From Schistocerca nitens (lineage: Eukaryota > Arthropoda > Insecta > Orthoptera > Acrididae): a stretch of DNA of 64,000 bases. Under the pieces are notes generated by a model that saw only the letters and a program-made list of their open reading frames with translations, searched no databases and was not told the DNA's origin. Positions 34,176-46,994 of this stretch are shown here, in pieces (positions within the stretch are counted from its first letter, which is position 1; every line of letters starts with the position of its first letter). The position numbers were made by a program, and so were the translations under genes. The DNA lies in the NCBI RefSeq assembly GCF_023898315.1, contig NC_064623.1, forward strand, positions 15,947,140-16,011,139, read 5' to 3'.

Positions 34176-34704
34176 TACACTGAAGCACCAAAGAAATTGG
34201 TATAGGTATGCGTATTCAAATACAGAGATACGTGATCAACGAGAATACGGCGCGGTCGGCAACGCCTATATAAGACGACAAGTGCCTGGTGCAGTTGTGG
34301 GATCAGCCCACTCGTCTACCCTTGATGACTGCATGACACAAACTTTTACGCCTCGCCTGGGCCCGTCGACATCGACATTGGGCTGTTGATGACTGGGAAC
34401 ATGTTGCTCGGGCGGAGGAGTCTCGTTTCAAGTTGTATCGAGCGTATGGACATGTACTGGTATGAACACAACCTCATGAATCCATGGACCCTGCATGTCA
34501 AGTTGGTGTAGGCTTTGTAATGGTGTGGGGCGTGTGCAGTTGGAGTGATATGGGACCCCCCCCATATGACTAGATACGATTCCGACACTTGACACATATG
34601 TAAGCATCCTGTCTGACGACCTGCATCCATTCATGTCCATTGTTCATTCTGACAGACATCGACAATTCCGGAAGACAATGCAACACCAAACACGTCCAGA
34701 ATTG

Positions 34705-34909
34705 CTGCTGGCCACTGGGGCCGAGTGGTTCTAGGTGCTTCAGTCTGGAACCACGTGACCGCTATGGTCGCAGGTTCGATTCCTGCCTCGGGCATGGATG
34801 TGTGTGATGTCCTTAGGTTAGTTAACTTTAAGAAGTTCTAAGTTCTAGGGGATTGATGACCTTAGATGTTAAGTCCTATAGTGCTCAGAGTCATTTGAAC
34901 CATTTTGAA
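34705..34909 (+). mobile_element. SINE, family 1, nested in family A copy 2
   Basis: Head with GGCCGAGTGGTTCTAGGTGC and B box GGTTCGATTCC, family body and end. A 9-bp duplication CCAGAATTG lies at 34696-34704 and 34910-34918. Confidence 0.9.
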
Positions 34910-35001
34910 CCAGAATTGGTGCAGAGTGGCTCCAGGAACACTCTTCTGGGTTTAAGAACTTCTTCTGGCGAGCAAGCTCACCAGATACGAACATTATTGT
35001 G

Positions 35002-35517
35002 TTTTGTGGCGGTGTTCGTAGCGACAAACAATTCGCTGTAGAAACGGCTTACGAAGTCACCGCCAAACTTTTATTAGCGGGCCAACCGGTCCGCTGGAAC
35101 AGTGAACAGAAAGATGAAAACCCAAACACTCTGATTAAATAAAAGTCGGTACTTATCTTTATTAACGAAGATACAGGAACACAGTAGTGAACTCCGTGTC
35201 TACAGAAATCTGTCTAGTTCGAGTCAGAGCGGCTAGGTCAGCGTCGGCTGACGACAAACAACAACTCTGCTGCGATGAACACACAACTGACTAGCAGGTA
35301 CACAATTCGGTGGCGAGTATCCAACTGAGCGGCGAATACAGAACTGTCCTAGCGCTCGCGACTCCAGCGCTTAAGAAACCAGAAGCCAGCGGTGGCGCGC
35401 GCAGACTTGCGGCGATTTCCTGTCTCGCTGGCGCTGCTTATGCGGACGGCGTCCGGACTTTGATGCTGCCAACCTTTTGGCAGCGGGCTCGGTTGGCATT
35501 ACTGGCTAGGATATAAC
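35002..35517. mobile_element. 516-bp insert, possible solo LTR
   Basis: It interrupts the conserved family A transposase block between SSPDTNII and CIWDA. The repeated hexamer ATTGTG at 34996-35001 and 35518-35523 marks its ends. It contains AATAAAAGTCGG-type sequence near 35140 that could be a polyadenylation region and is GC-rich towards the right. It codes for nothing. The termini do not give a clean TG...CA, so LTR identity is a guess. Confidence 0.5.
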
Positions 35518-35759
35518 ATTGTGCATCTCTGGGATGCCTAGCGACGTGCGGCTCAGAAGAGATCTCCACTCCCTCGCACTCTTATTGATTTATGGACGGC
35601 CTTGCAGGATTCATGATGTCAGTTCCCTCCACCAGTACTTCAGACGTTAGTCGAGTCCATGTCACATGGTTTTGTGGTACTTCTGCATGTTCACAGGGAC
35701 CCTACACGATATTAGGCAGGTGTACCAGTTTCTTTGGCTCTTCAGTGTATAAACATTTG

Positions 35760-36850
35760 TGATGAGTTTTAAGGAACGCTTACAACCATAAAAATGTTGT
35801 CCTTAAAAAATACTTTTTGACTCTGAACGTAGCACAAAATTTTATTTGATTATTATAGACTATACAAAATGTATGCAAATGTGAATCTCCATCCCTCCAG
35901 ACATAATAGTTGATGTGTGAAATCAACTTCTAAACAAAATGACAACAATCGGTTGAAACAAGGAATAAAATGAAATGGGGTGTAAATGCCTGACAAACGA
36001 CAGTAAATTATAATAACAAGCCCAACCATAGGCGTAATAGTAATAGATGTCACTAGATTGTAGTACCAGCCAAATCTTGGCAGTTGCAGTGAATGACGAT
36101 TGCACTACTTCATTAATTTGTTAGTTGCCTTTTTTACGTATTACCTGCACAATAAAATACTTAATTTATGTATCATGGTATTATTAAAGTTTGTAGTACA
36201 TTAAAAAGCCGGAGATTTGCCTGACTGTGACGTAAACTCCTCGAGCCGTTCGAGTTGGTCTCAGACACTGCACTAGTTAGCTTTCCAGTCAGAAACAGTT
36301 GGGAGCAGCAGATACGCTGATCTTAATGCCGCTGCGGCAGCGTGCGTGACCGTTCGCATCGCGCATGCGCGTCACGATTTCGGACGATTCGTAGAACACA
36401 GCCATTGAATTGTGCGCTTCAACAACATGGCGAACATCGGTGGCGTTCCTGTGAGTTTACGCTGGACGAGCAGGAGCCGAAGAGCGTGCGTACACCTCGT
36501 TCCAAAAACATCCGCTGCACCGTTGAAGCGGCTAGTGGTGGCCCTACTAACCAGGCCAAACACATCAAGCAGCCCGAATGTGTGGACGTGTTCTGCAAGT
36601 GTCCTGTGCCAGACATGACATCCATTTTGAGTGCGAAATCAATGAGTTCTCGCCACACTTCATGAGTATTTACCTTTTGTTCAGACTCCCAGCTCTACTT
36701 CCTATTTTTGCCACGAGACGAATTTCGTAGTGTAACTCAACATCTGGATCATCATCTGTTATAATTGCCTCACGCTCAGGCGATTCGATATTTCGCGAAA
36801 GTATCAGATGGTGCATTCAAGCGAGCTTGATCCGACCTGATAACCATTAC
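35760..36850. other. Unrecognised; GC-rich island at 36290-36670
   Basis: The island has frames of 60-107 codons on both strands. One contains ATGGCGAACATCGGTGGCG followed by a donor-like CTGTGAGT, but no second exon or known domain is evident. It could be a diverged transposon end. Confidence 0.3.
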
Positions 36851-36859
36851 AGTACTTCT

Positions 36860-37260
36860 GCAAAAGTTGGAACACTACAGGATTAGGAAGTAAGTTCACC
36901 AACGGTGCACTTCATACCTGGATATTGGGAAGCTTAAAGTTCACTGTCAACAATCAGGGAAGACATTTGAATCTGAATAGGGACATGTTAAGTTGGAGGT
37001 GCCACAGGGTTCAGTTTTGCATCCATTGGTTTTCTTGACATACATCAATTACTTGCCACCGAAGATGAAAGATGTCTCAAAAACTGTTCTCATCTTACGT
37101 CTCATAGGTGTTGTTGTGAAAGACATGGAATGGAATATAAACGTAGTTCCTAGAGTAGTTGGTAATGTCAGCATGTGACTTTCTGAGAACTGGTTAATAC
37201 TCTCAATTGCAAGAAGACAAAATGCATTGCACAAAAATCTATTCACTGTTCAAAACGTAT
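36860..37260 (+). mobile_element. Decayed LINE RT fragment
   Basis: VEVPQGSVLHPLVFLTYINY at about 36990-37055 is RT motif B. The following RLIGVVVKD sits where FADDT.VVV is expected, so the catalytic pair is gone. Closest to the LINE at 9320-14690. Upstream stops and frameshifts abound, and the borders are approximate. Confidence 0.65.
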
Positions 37261-37269
37261 TATTAAAAT

Positions 37270-39610
37270 GTGCTTTCAGCAGTTCTAAAAATATGAGTGA
37301 AAAAAGCCCAAGTACTGAAATTCATGTTAAGACATGTTCTTCTGTCACTCTCCATTTTCTACAGGGGTCTTCACAATAGTTATGAACTTTTCCATGTAAT
37401 ACATTACTTATGTCCCATCACAATATTTTAGTGTAGCAATAATGTTCATATTTTCTTCAGTAGAGCAAAAAATGTTTCCCAATATAAATATCATTATGTC
37501 AGTCTTAAACTCTATGACATCCCTCATAAGTTATTTAGTATGTTCTGGCAGGTTACTAAATATACTTGTACTGATTTATGTGACTCCTTTCTGTATTAAT
37601 GTTAAATCCTTGTAGATATTGCTTTTGGATCCAATATGTTATTTAAGTTTTTCACTATTTTTAAGACAATAGAGAAATACAAACAATGTTAATAAATGTA
37701 ATCACGAATTGTAAAAGAGCTGTAAAAATTTAGGGTATTTCTGAAGAGGCCTTTACAAAATATTCTAGAACTAGCGCCAGACATAATTTATGTAACATCG
37801 GTCTGTATTCTGAGAATGCTATCTGTGTGAGTTGAGTGTGTAATTTTCTCAAAAAATGGATCTGTTGTTCATGATCAGACAGAATTCGCATGTAGCAGCA
37901 ACCACGCATACTGCAAGTGTCTCAGAATCTTAACACTGTTTGTGGTATTAACAGATGAGAAAACTATTTTTATAGCTTACAGAGATGTATGAGAACAAAT
38001 AATTTGTGTATACCCAGTCTTGCCAATGCTGAATGAAGTCCATTTGCATTTAAACATATGTTGAATGTTCCAAATACTTCATTATGCGCCTTTTCGGTGA
38101 GAGGGCTGTTATTACATTTTATTTCTCCTATGCTTGTATCATATGAAAAAAGGACAAACTTTGCATTGACCTACAGTCTAAATGGAAGAGCACTTATCTA
38201 TAAGAAAAACAACAGAAGATGCAAAATAGAACACCGTGGTACGCGATATCTGACTGGTTCATATTGCGAGTGACATACTCAACATGCTCAATGTGGAACT
38301 GATTAACATTGCTTTCTGTCATGCAGATAAGATCGAATTCAGTGAAGCAGCTACATCACGGGTCTATATTGATCAATCATGTAATGCATATTTGGTTACC
38401 TTTCTACAGTAACACTACAAATTTGTGCTGTTTTAGCGACTAGTTTCAACTTAAGACCAAAGATTCTTATGGACATCACACACCCCTATCTCTGCAATGC
38501 TGTCCTTTGAAACCAAGTGTAAAATCACATTTTATTACTGAAATAACTGTGTCTGATACGGTGTTGTATGTCAGAACCAAAGATGTTACTCCTTGCATAA
38601 GAAAAGCGAACATTATCATTGCATTATCTCTGATTTTTATTATCTCTGCTTTTGAATGCAATGTTAGTGACTCCAATTTCGTTCTTGCTGTGATAAAATC
38701 GAAGAGAACTTATAATTGTGAATATTGTGTATTACAACTCTATAGTAAAAGTAGAAGTTGTATTCGAGCAATAAATAAATCAGTGCTCATCTCTAATAAA
38801 TAATTGAGTGAGACTCGAACCTAAATATTACCCTTTCTAGTCATTCTAATTACTCTAGAAAGTCTCATCTACACTACATTGAGAGATGCTGGGGATACTG
38901 GCGAAGGAACTCTTAAATAAACACGGCGACTTTCAATGGACTTGAGCATGCAGCAAGAAATCTGCCACAGGTCTTTACCAACATATTACCACACAACAAA
39001 ACAGAAGCACAAGGTGACTTGAGTTTCAATGGATATTCCAATTAACAATTTGACAACCAAGAATACATGTTATTCTTGTCTATAAAACCATGAAATATAC
39101 TAAAAATAAGAATGTAATCCGTGTACCATTCACAGGACTAATCTTAAGTCTGGAAACACACACAGCATACATTATAACATATTGTATTTGTTACAAATAT
39201 TGTATGTGTTATTATTATATAAGGTACTAATATCGTATTTCTTTTCCATGTACGATTGCTAAAGTATTGCAAAGAAGATATATATACATGAGCAAAAATT
39301 AAAATGCAATAGCTGTAACATCTGACAACTACATGGCAGTCAGCGAAAAGTAAGTGTATATTTTCATTTCTATTTCTGCTGACTTTTTAGAGGAGAGTAG
39401 AGGGGAAATATTAGTAGTGGAAAGTTACTTTCTTTTTTGTAGATTAGATGTAGTCAGTGTGAATAATTTGTTTGTGTCAACTATATGTCTGACATTGTTG
39501 CTACACATCCGACATTACATGGTTTCTGGTGTGCTGCTTCAAGGTCACAATAAAGAACATTATTGCAGGCAAAGACTACTTACGTCTCAGCTGTAATTAG
39601 TTTAACCATT
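37270..39610. other. Unrecognised AT-rich sequence
   Basis: Frames up to about 98 codons occur, without recognisable domains. Probably old repeats or neutral sequence. Confidence 0.3.
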
Positions 39611-39634
39611 TTGAATGGATTACAACAATCTGAG

Positions 39635-39844
39635 CCCGCATCTCGTGATCGTGCGGTAGCGTTCTCGCTTCCCACGCCCGGGTTCCCGGGTTCGATTCCT
39701 GGCGGGGTCAGGGATTTTCTCTGCCTCGTGATGGCTGGGTGTTGTGTGCTGTCCTTAGGTTAGTTACGTTTAAGTAGTTCTAAGTTCTAGGGGACTTATG
39801 ACCACAGCAGTTGAGTCCCATAGTGCTCAGAGCCATTTGAACCA
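39635..39844 (+). mobile_element. SINE, family 2, full length
   Basis: Complete head: A-box-like CGTGCGGTAGCGTTCTCGC and B box GGGTTCGATTCCTGG, then the linker AGGGATTTTCTCTGCCTCGT and shared body, ending CATTTGAACCA. A perfect 13-bp duplication ACAACAATCTGAG lies at 39622-39634 and 39845-39857. Confidence 0.94.
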
Positions 39845-39999
39845 ACAACAATCTGAGTATAAGATTAAAATTTGGTATGGTTAAAAGAAAACAGCAGGCA
39901 AGAATGACACAACAGACAGAGCAAAATGTGCATCAGGCAGTGAATGTACAGGAGGTTGTTTATCCATTTGCATTAACGTGTTTGTTTACTTCTGGACAC

Positions 40000-42300
40000 C
40001 AGAGAGATAAATAAGTGTACCTTGAGGACACAACCTCCAATATAAATGAGTTAATTCAAAAGTTTCCTGGTGTTAACATTTTCACAATAATAGGTTGAAG
40101 ATCTTTGTTTTGGCAAGTAATTACTAGACATGGAACCACACAGCAATCATTTACTTGGAAATGCAGATACCAAAATACAGTATTGCCATTTGGCCTTAAT
40201 GTTAGCTCAGGTATATTTTTTTCAGCATTGTACACTGTGTGGGGACTGAATTACTAGATTTGTTTAAACCATTTGTTGTTGATATATTAATTGCAACACC
40301 AATTTGAGAGCAAGATGCTTCTTGCAATATTTTCAACAGCCAAAGGTGACTAACAGCCTCAAGAGTCGAGGTTTGCATTGACAGGCATCAACTTACTTGG
40401 ACATTTAATTTCTTCATATGGGATTTAATTTGGTTCTGTTGTATACTTCCTGTATTGTAGTACACAAATGACAGTTGTCTATACGAAAAAGAAGATGGCA
40501 GCGCCAAAAGACTGTCAGGAATGGCAGAGGATCGAGGGACTGAGTCATAACCACTCAATAAGACGCATTTTCAGGATTAGCCTCATTTTACCGTCATTTT
40601 ACACAAAATCAAGCCTAAATTAGAAGGTCTTATTAAATTCATTAAAGAAATATTTGTCATAGCAATGGACTCACGAATGCAAGATAGCTTTTGACAGTAT
40701 AAAAACCACTATTCTAAATGCACCAGTATTACATCATCCAGAACGACAATACATTTTGGATTAATGGCAGATGCATTGTCTTGTGGATTAGGAGACGGCT
40801 TATTTCAAATGAGTTAGTTGATGGATTTTTATTTTTTGCGCCATAGTTTTTGCAGGTCGAACGCTTACAAACTGTAAAATATCATACATGACTGCAGAAT
40901 TGGAAGTATTGGCAGTGAAGGGCCTTTCGCAAATTTCGTTATTATCTGGCTGGAGCAGATGCAAAGGTACATTGCGATCATCAAGTACCTACCTTTTTGA
41001 ATAACTGCAAGCTTTTACGTCCACAATTAGTCTGATAGATGCTGATTCTACAGTAATATCATTTTGAGATTATTTATGTGCACAGCAAAGAGAATGTTGT
41101 TGGAGATGCCTTGTCAAGATTTCCTGAAGGATTAATAGCCGCTACTGAAATAGAAGACAACAGAGCTTAAAGTTTTACTTGTGAAGAGTTTAGAAAATCA
41201 GTGAGCCTATCGTAGAATGTAGAGAAACATAGCACATCTGCAGTGAACTGATCGTTGGATTCATGTTATCAGATTCAAGCAGAAGTCCACCAAAGATAAG
41301 ACAGCCTTGTAAGTTATATGATACTGTTTTATTTCACAGGAGACATCCTCAGTCAAACAACTGGTGTGATTGCGTTCCACAAGACTGTGTTGAAAATTTA
41401 ATCTGGCATACATACATAGTATAGGCTCACTGACGAGTTTACAAATGCTCAGAAGAGACTGGAAGATACTGTCATATTCCTAATGTAAGAAGTATGCAGC
41501 AAATAATAAGGAAATGTCATATATGTGAAAAGCCTAAATCTTCAAACCACACCATCCAATGGATATTACATCCAATCATTATAAAAGAACGACAACTGGG
41601 TGAGTATTGATGTAATGGGACCCCTATCTCATGCAACAGGAAATATTACATACATTGTGGGATTTTACTACCTATTTACCAAATATGTAAAATTGTATTC
41701 TATCAAGACGTGTACCTCACAGTCCATCATCAACGGACTCACAAATGATTACATTCCACGTGTTGGCAAGCTATGTGTATTATTGTAAGACAGTTCTAGC
41801 AACTTTATGGGTTACAGGTGGAAAAGACATTTGCAAAACAACAGTTCTATGTTCCGTCAGGAAACCAACCAAAATAGAGAGGTTGTTTCGTGAATTGAAC
41901 AGAATTATCCACACATGTTTCCGCCATAAACAATCACTTTTTACAGCCATTTGAAGAAGTATAGACTAATTTGACTCACTCATCAACTGACGCTATGCCA
42001 ACAGAACATCTGTGGAATAAAAACGGAAACAATGAGTGGACCAACTGTTTACTGTAGTTGATGGATATAGAAGAACCTAGGGAGGCCAAGATTCGTCGAG
42101 CATTACATCTGATGAAGGCAAAAGCACAACAAAGGAAGAAGTACTTGGACCAGATGTTGAAGAGGACGCTACAGTACACAGTGGGAACGAAGATGTTTCT
42201 AAAGAGTCACCCAAGGGTATCATTAGTTAAGAAGGAAAAAATGGTCTCTCGTGTACTCACGACTGTATTGGATTGTATCAATACCGAATAACTAGTGATT
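40000..42300 (+). pseudogene. Heavily decayed Gypsy-type pol
   Basis: Pieces in pol order with many stops and frameshifts. RT is near 40170-40330 (VLPFGLNVSSGIFFSAL; FVVDILIAT, where the catalytic pair is VD). RNase H is near 40740-40930, with HSKENVVGDALSRFPEG near 41080-41135. The integrase core is near 41590-41770 (SIDVMGPLSHATGNITYIVG, FTKYVKLYSIKTCTSQSII). A C-terminal region at 42058-42290 (EAKIRRALHLMKAKAQQRKK, LQYTVGTKMFLKSHP) ends it. No LTRs are recognised. It is a different lineage from the element at 19725, much older and certainly dead. Confidence 0.75.
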
Positions 42301-42309
42301 AGAAGGAAA

Positions 42310-43500
42310 AAATATCAAACTGACAACTACTGTTAAACTGAAGGTCCAGTCAGCGATAAATGTCAGATAAATATTTTGAAACCCAGGAGATTTGCAAGAA
42401 GCTTGAAATCAATTAAGCGAACAATTTTCTGAGTGGCTAGTAACTATAGACAAACAGATGGAAGATGTCTATCTGCAAATGAACAATCTGTGTGTTATTT
42501 GGCAGGATAATTAGTCGGTCATTGCTGATAATGAATGTATCACAAAAACAGCTAGTCCAAAACGTGAACAACCATCTTTAAACAACTATACATAAAGTAG
42601 AAATATCCATAGAGTGTACATTGGGATGCACAGAACGGAATTTCTGCAGCCAGAATACATTGACTCCATAACTCAGGTGAGTAAGATGAGCTGTAAAGTT
42701 TGCCCATTAGTCCTCTGCAGCTCCTGAATATCATTATGTTGCAGCAAAGACAGAGCCTGTTCAAAAGTACTGTGATCTTTATACACACGTTTCATAGGAT
42801 TATTGATAATATGCAACAGTGTCTCACTTGAAGCTTTGAAAAGATAAATGCACGGCTTTGTTTGTGACAAACGTCACAGCTTATATGTCGCCTTTTTTTA
42901 TATGGGAAACAGAGAACCATCGCTTTTTACAATATTTGGTAGTGTTTCAGACTGAAAATGTCTCAAAAACATCCGAGTTGGAGATGTTACAAGCAAAAAA
43001 CTATGGACTTTTTGCTCTTTGCAATATTTTTAGGAACAAAACTCTTTCGTTTTTACTTTCTGGTGACATATATTTAATATTCTTCCTCACTTAAGAAAGC
43101 TAAAATGTTAATTCCACATATTCTCTGTGTCTTTCGTATTAAGAATACAGTTCCTGTTGTGACTACTTTAAAATGTGCATCAGGAGCAACAGAGATCACA
43201 AAACAGAACCTTAAAATACATCACGTCTGATTACTTCAGTTTTCGACTTTGGAGATATGTATAATCCTGAGGAGTTGTGCTATCATACACAGATCTTATC
43301 ATCAGCTGAAGTCTGCTATAACTGCATATGCATTTTACCTTGTGCGTTATGCAATGATCCTGCTTACTACAGTCAAACATTGGCCTGAATCTATTATTTT
43401 TACCTCCCAAAATTCCTCCCATTGGCAAACTGAAATTTGCTATGTATTTCTGGATGTGTACTATAAACTGGTCTCTTCTTTTGGTCACACTGTGTCATAA
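42310..43500. other. Unrecognised AT-rich sequence
   Basis: Short frames on both strands without motifs. Confidence 0.3.
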
Positions 43501-43509
43501 ATTACTTTT

Positions 43510-44760
43510 TTTCCCTGATTCGATTCAGTACCACCTCATTAGTTTTTCAATCTACCCATCTAATATTCTGCATTCTTCTATAACACCACATTTCAAAAGC
43601 TTTTATTCCCTTCATGTTTAAACTGCTTATCAACTATGTTTCACTCCTGTATAAGGCTAAGTACCAGACAAATAGCTCCAAAAAAGATTTCCTAAAACTG
43701 AAATTTATGTTCAGTGTTAATAAATTTTTTTTCCCAAACGCTATTACTCCTATAGCCAGTCTCCATTTTATATCCTCTCTACTTCAGTCATTATCACTTA
43801 TTTTGCTGCCCAAATAGCACAACTCGTCTACTAGACTTAGTGTCACATTTCCTAAAGTAGCTCTCAAAGCAAAATAATCCATCACTATCAGAGAACAACA
43901 GTGATATCCGTACCTGCAACATTAGAGGGAGAAATAACCTTTATGACCCATTATTAATGTGTCAGTAACTCAGAAAGGAGATCAAGATGCAGCAACAAAA
44001 ATTTTTCTTCACTTGCCCACTAACATAAAATGTCTGAGAGGTAGTAACACAAATTTCAAATGTAACTTAAAATCATTTCTCCTGCCCATCCCATCCTATT
44101 TCACTGATGAATTTGTACTTAAATACATGTAGCCAGTAAAAGAAAAATAAAAAATATTATTTTCAAATGTATTTGCTTGAACAGGACTAAGAAATGTGTT
44201 CATTAATGTTAACACTAATCATGTATAGAAGTCCTGTTTACTGAATAGTTCCACATCATTTTGATAAAAGAATTATTCAAATGATCTACAGAATATATAA
44301 CTAACTAACCTGATTTAATTCTACTAATTTCCATCACAATTGCTTTATCTTTCTTGATATTCAGTTTATAATATCTTCTGACAACATTAACAATTTATTT
44401 CAACTGATATTGCAAGTAGTTTACGATTTATTTAGAAATCTCAAAGTTTTTATATCTTCCCCCTGAACTTTACTTCCAATTTCAAATTTGTTCTTTATTT
44501 TATTTACTGGTTGTTCGTTCCTCACACTGAATAGAATTGGGTATAGACTACAACCCTGTCTCATTCCTTTCTCAACCACAGCCTCCTCGTTCTTTGACTC
44601 CTACAAATTCAGTCTGGTTTATGTTCAAGTTATAGATAACTTTTTACTCCCTGAATTTATCCCTGATACAGTATTTCGAAGAATGTCTTCCAGATGCCAT
44701 TGTCATCCAGATGACAGTGACATCTCAGTGTACAAATACATTTGCCTTCTTCAGTTTATG
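43510..44760 (-). mobile_element. Decayed RTE-like LINE copy
   Basis: The plus-strand DNA at 43510-43860 and 44300-44700 aligns by eye with the minus-strand RTE at 49099-50256: shared phrases are CACCACATTTCAAAAGCTT, TTTTATATCCTCTCTACTTC and ACAACCCTGTCT. The order is the same. Many indels and stops. A segment at about 43865-44290 interrupts it and may be another LINE scrap (plus-strand HLPTNIKCLRGSNTNFKCN). Confidence 0.7.
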
Positions 44761-44769
44761 TTAGAAGAT

Positions 44770-46235
44770 AAGTCATAGGATCAGTATTGCTTTGCATGTT
44801 CCAACATTTTTCTAGAAACTGAACTACAAAAGGTTGAGATGTAGAATGTAAATAAAATTATAGTCTTTACATTCCCACATTGATTCTTTTCACCAAACCT
44901 TGAGTGCTATTAGCAATGAATAGGTTATCACTTCCACAGTCTTACATGGACACTGTTATGATGATACATCGTTACTGAGTATGGTGGAGCCCTTCAGTGG
45001 TGAGTGATTAGGGGAGGTTCATAAGACATTTTACAGAAAGAACGCATCATGATCCCATTTCTCCTAGTAAACTGACAAAAATTTTTAATACATAAATATT
45101 ACCAATTATCATTGCTGTTTTCATGGCATATGAGACATTTGCATAATTTGATGATTTTTTTTTCGTTTTGCATGAAAATTTGAATAATTTTTCAATTATG
45201 TGTACCATACATTGGTTTTATAAATGTTCATCACGTAATTAAACCAAATTGATTTGATATTATTCTTTTCTTTTTGTATCTCAGAAATGCAATGTGATCC
45301 AGAAAATGTGGGGCCCCTATGAATTTAGCCTGCCAAAATACACTACATCCACCTACTTTCAAACCATATACAGAAAAATTGTTTCAATTTTGTTAATTAC
45401 TGTTATTAAGAAGATTGTTGTAATAATCCACATATTTTAATATTTTTGCCCTTCAAATCTTCTGTCATTCGGCAAGTTTTGCAACTGAGAATTGACATAG
45501 GTCCATGCTCCTGCAATGGTTCTCAGTAAAAATTAACAACATTTCTGTATTGATATGTACAAGAACAGATATGCTGCTGTTATTCAGGAGCACTAGTCAT
45601 GATCCTCCTCATGAATTTCTGTACAAATTGAAACAAGCCCTAGCTAACGGAATCTTTAGATGGAATATAACTATATGTTTAGTGATATTTGTACATAACA
45701 ATTTCGTTTACAGCCACAGTGATTAAAGCTCGTAAAATATACATTTTAGGTTTCTCTTTCTAATCAAGATGATCCTTTGTGGATATTTCTGAAAAAATGG
45801 TTCGTTTCTTTCCTTGAGTGTTAAATGCAAAGGAAAAAAGTACAAATTAATACCACATATCCAGGCTTAAGATTTTATTTAACACAAACTCTTCAGTTTG
45901 TATTGTGCACAGGATAAAGGGAACATAATATAATTAATATTTAAAAAATTTATACACTTGCTTTCATGGCCATTGGATGATAATCTTTATAAATAAATTC
46001 ACATATTAGATAAACACAAATATTCACATACAGGAGACACTTTGCATCTTCTCAGAATTGTGTTACTCCTTAGCTTCAGCTTCTACATAATTTTTCCATT
46101 CTTCTTTATCTCGAAAAATAACTTTTCATAATTTTGATTGTATTGAATTAATTATAAAGCTAACAGATGGCCCACAGTGTAAAAAGAGTGTGAAATGTTG
46201 TACTTCAGTATTCATCAACTGCAGACAGAGGCTAT
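44770..46235. other. Unrecognised AT-rich sequence
   Basis: No supported gene or repeat. Confidence 0.3.
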
Positions 46236-46239
46236 TTTT

Positions 46240-46700
46240 CTGACTGGGTGTAAATCCTTAATGGAGTTCCCATAGTACAGCACTGGGTCCTCTGTTGTTC
46301 TCATATATATTAAAAGATCTGTTTAATACATATCAGGCAATGTTATACCTTTTTGAAGGTGATGCAAATATTATAATCCAGCGCAACACACATACAGCAA
46401 CAGATTAAATTGTAAATAACATGTTTATAAGAATTACTGAGTGATTTTCTGCTAATGATCTACCTCCTAAATTTAAATAGATGTGCCATGTTCAGTTCTG
46501 CAAATCAAAGGGTACAACACTAGTGACAAATTTAAAGCACAGACAAGGCTTAGTAAGCAAGGCAGATCGTTGAGAATATATTGCTGTATATGTTGATGAC
46601 AATTTAAATTGAAAGAAAAATATATTTTAGAGCAGCTTAAATAATTCAGTTCTGTGACTTTGCACGCCGTGCTATTGCAAGACTTCAAGAAAGAGAAATC
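46240..46700 (+). mobile_element. Very old LINE RT fragment
   Basis: Broken translation includes STALGPLLFSYILKDLFNTY (RT motif B region) and LYLFEGDANIIIQ in place of LFADDT, so the catalytic pair is lost. Several stops. Family uncertain, perhaps near the LINE at 9320. Confidence 0.5.
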
Positions 46701-46783
46701 AGGAACATGGCATTTCGATTCTGTAAAAATCGCAGATTTACTGACGTTTACTATTATGTGATCTTATCTGAGACATTGCTAGT

Positions 46784-46984
46784 AAGGCCGGAGTGGCCGT
46801 GCGGTTCTAGGCGCTACAGTCTGGAGCCGAGCGTCCGCTCTGATCGCAGTTTCGAATCCTGCCTCGGGCATGGATGTGTGTGATGTCATTAGGTTAGTTA
46901 AGTAGTTCTAAGTTCTAGGCGACTGATGACCTCAGGAGTTAAGTCACATAGTGCTCAGTGCCAGATCTTCATACGCATTTGAGG
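46784..46984 (+). mobile_element. SINE, family 1, altered 3' end
   Basis: Head with GTTCTAGGCGCTACAGTCTGG and a B box changed to GTTTCGAATCC, then a shortened body. The usual CATTTGAACC end is interrupted by about 14 bases (GATCTTCATACGCA). A 10-bp duplication CATTGCTAGT lies at 46774-46783 and 46985-46994. Confidence 0.85.
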
Positions 46985-46994
46985 CATTGCTAGT

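Larger units (their letters stand above)
34178..35747 (+). mobile_element. Tc1-like family A, copy 2, with two nested inserts
   Basis: The ends CACTGAAGCACCAAAGAAAT and the inverse of CACTGAAGAGCCAAAGAAAC are flanked by TA (34176-34177, 35748-35749). The plus strand has transposase scraps only: a piece like the family A core around 34340-34690, then after the SINE WLQEHSSGFKNFFWRASSPD near 34925-34990. The HTH part is deleted. A SINE (34705-34909) and an LTR-like insert (35002-35517) interrupt it. It cannot be active. Confidence 0.85.

Noticed and set aside
39354-39596. 80-codon frame in AT-rich DNA
   Set aside because: No domain, no recognised context and length expected by chance.
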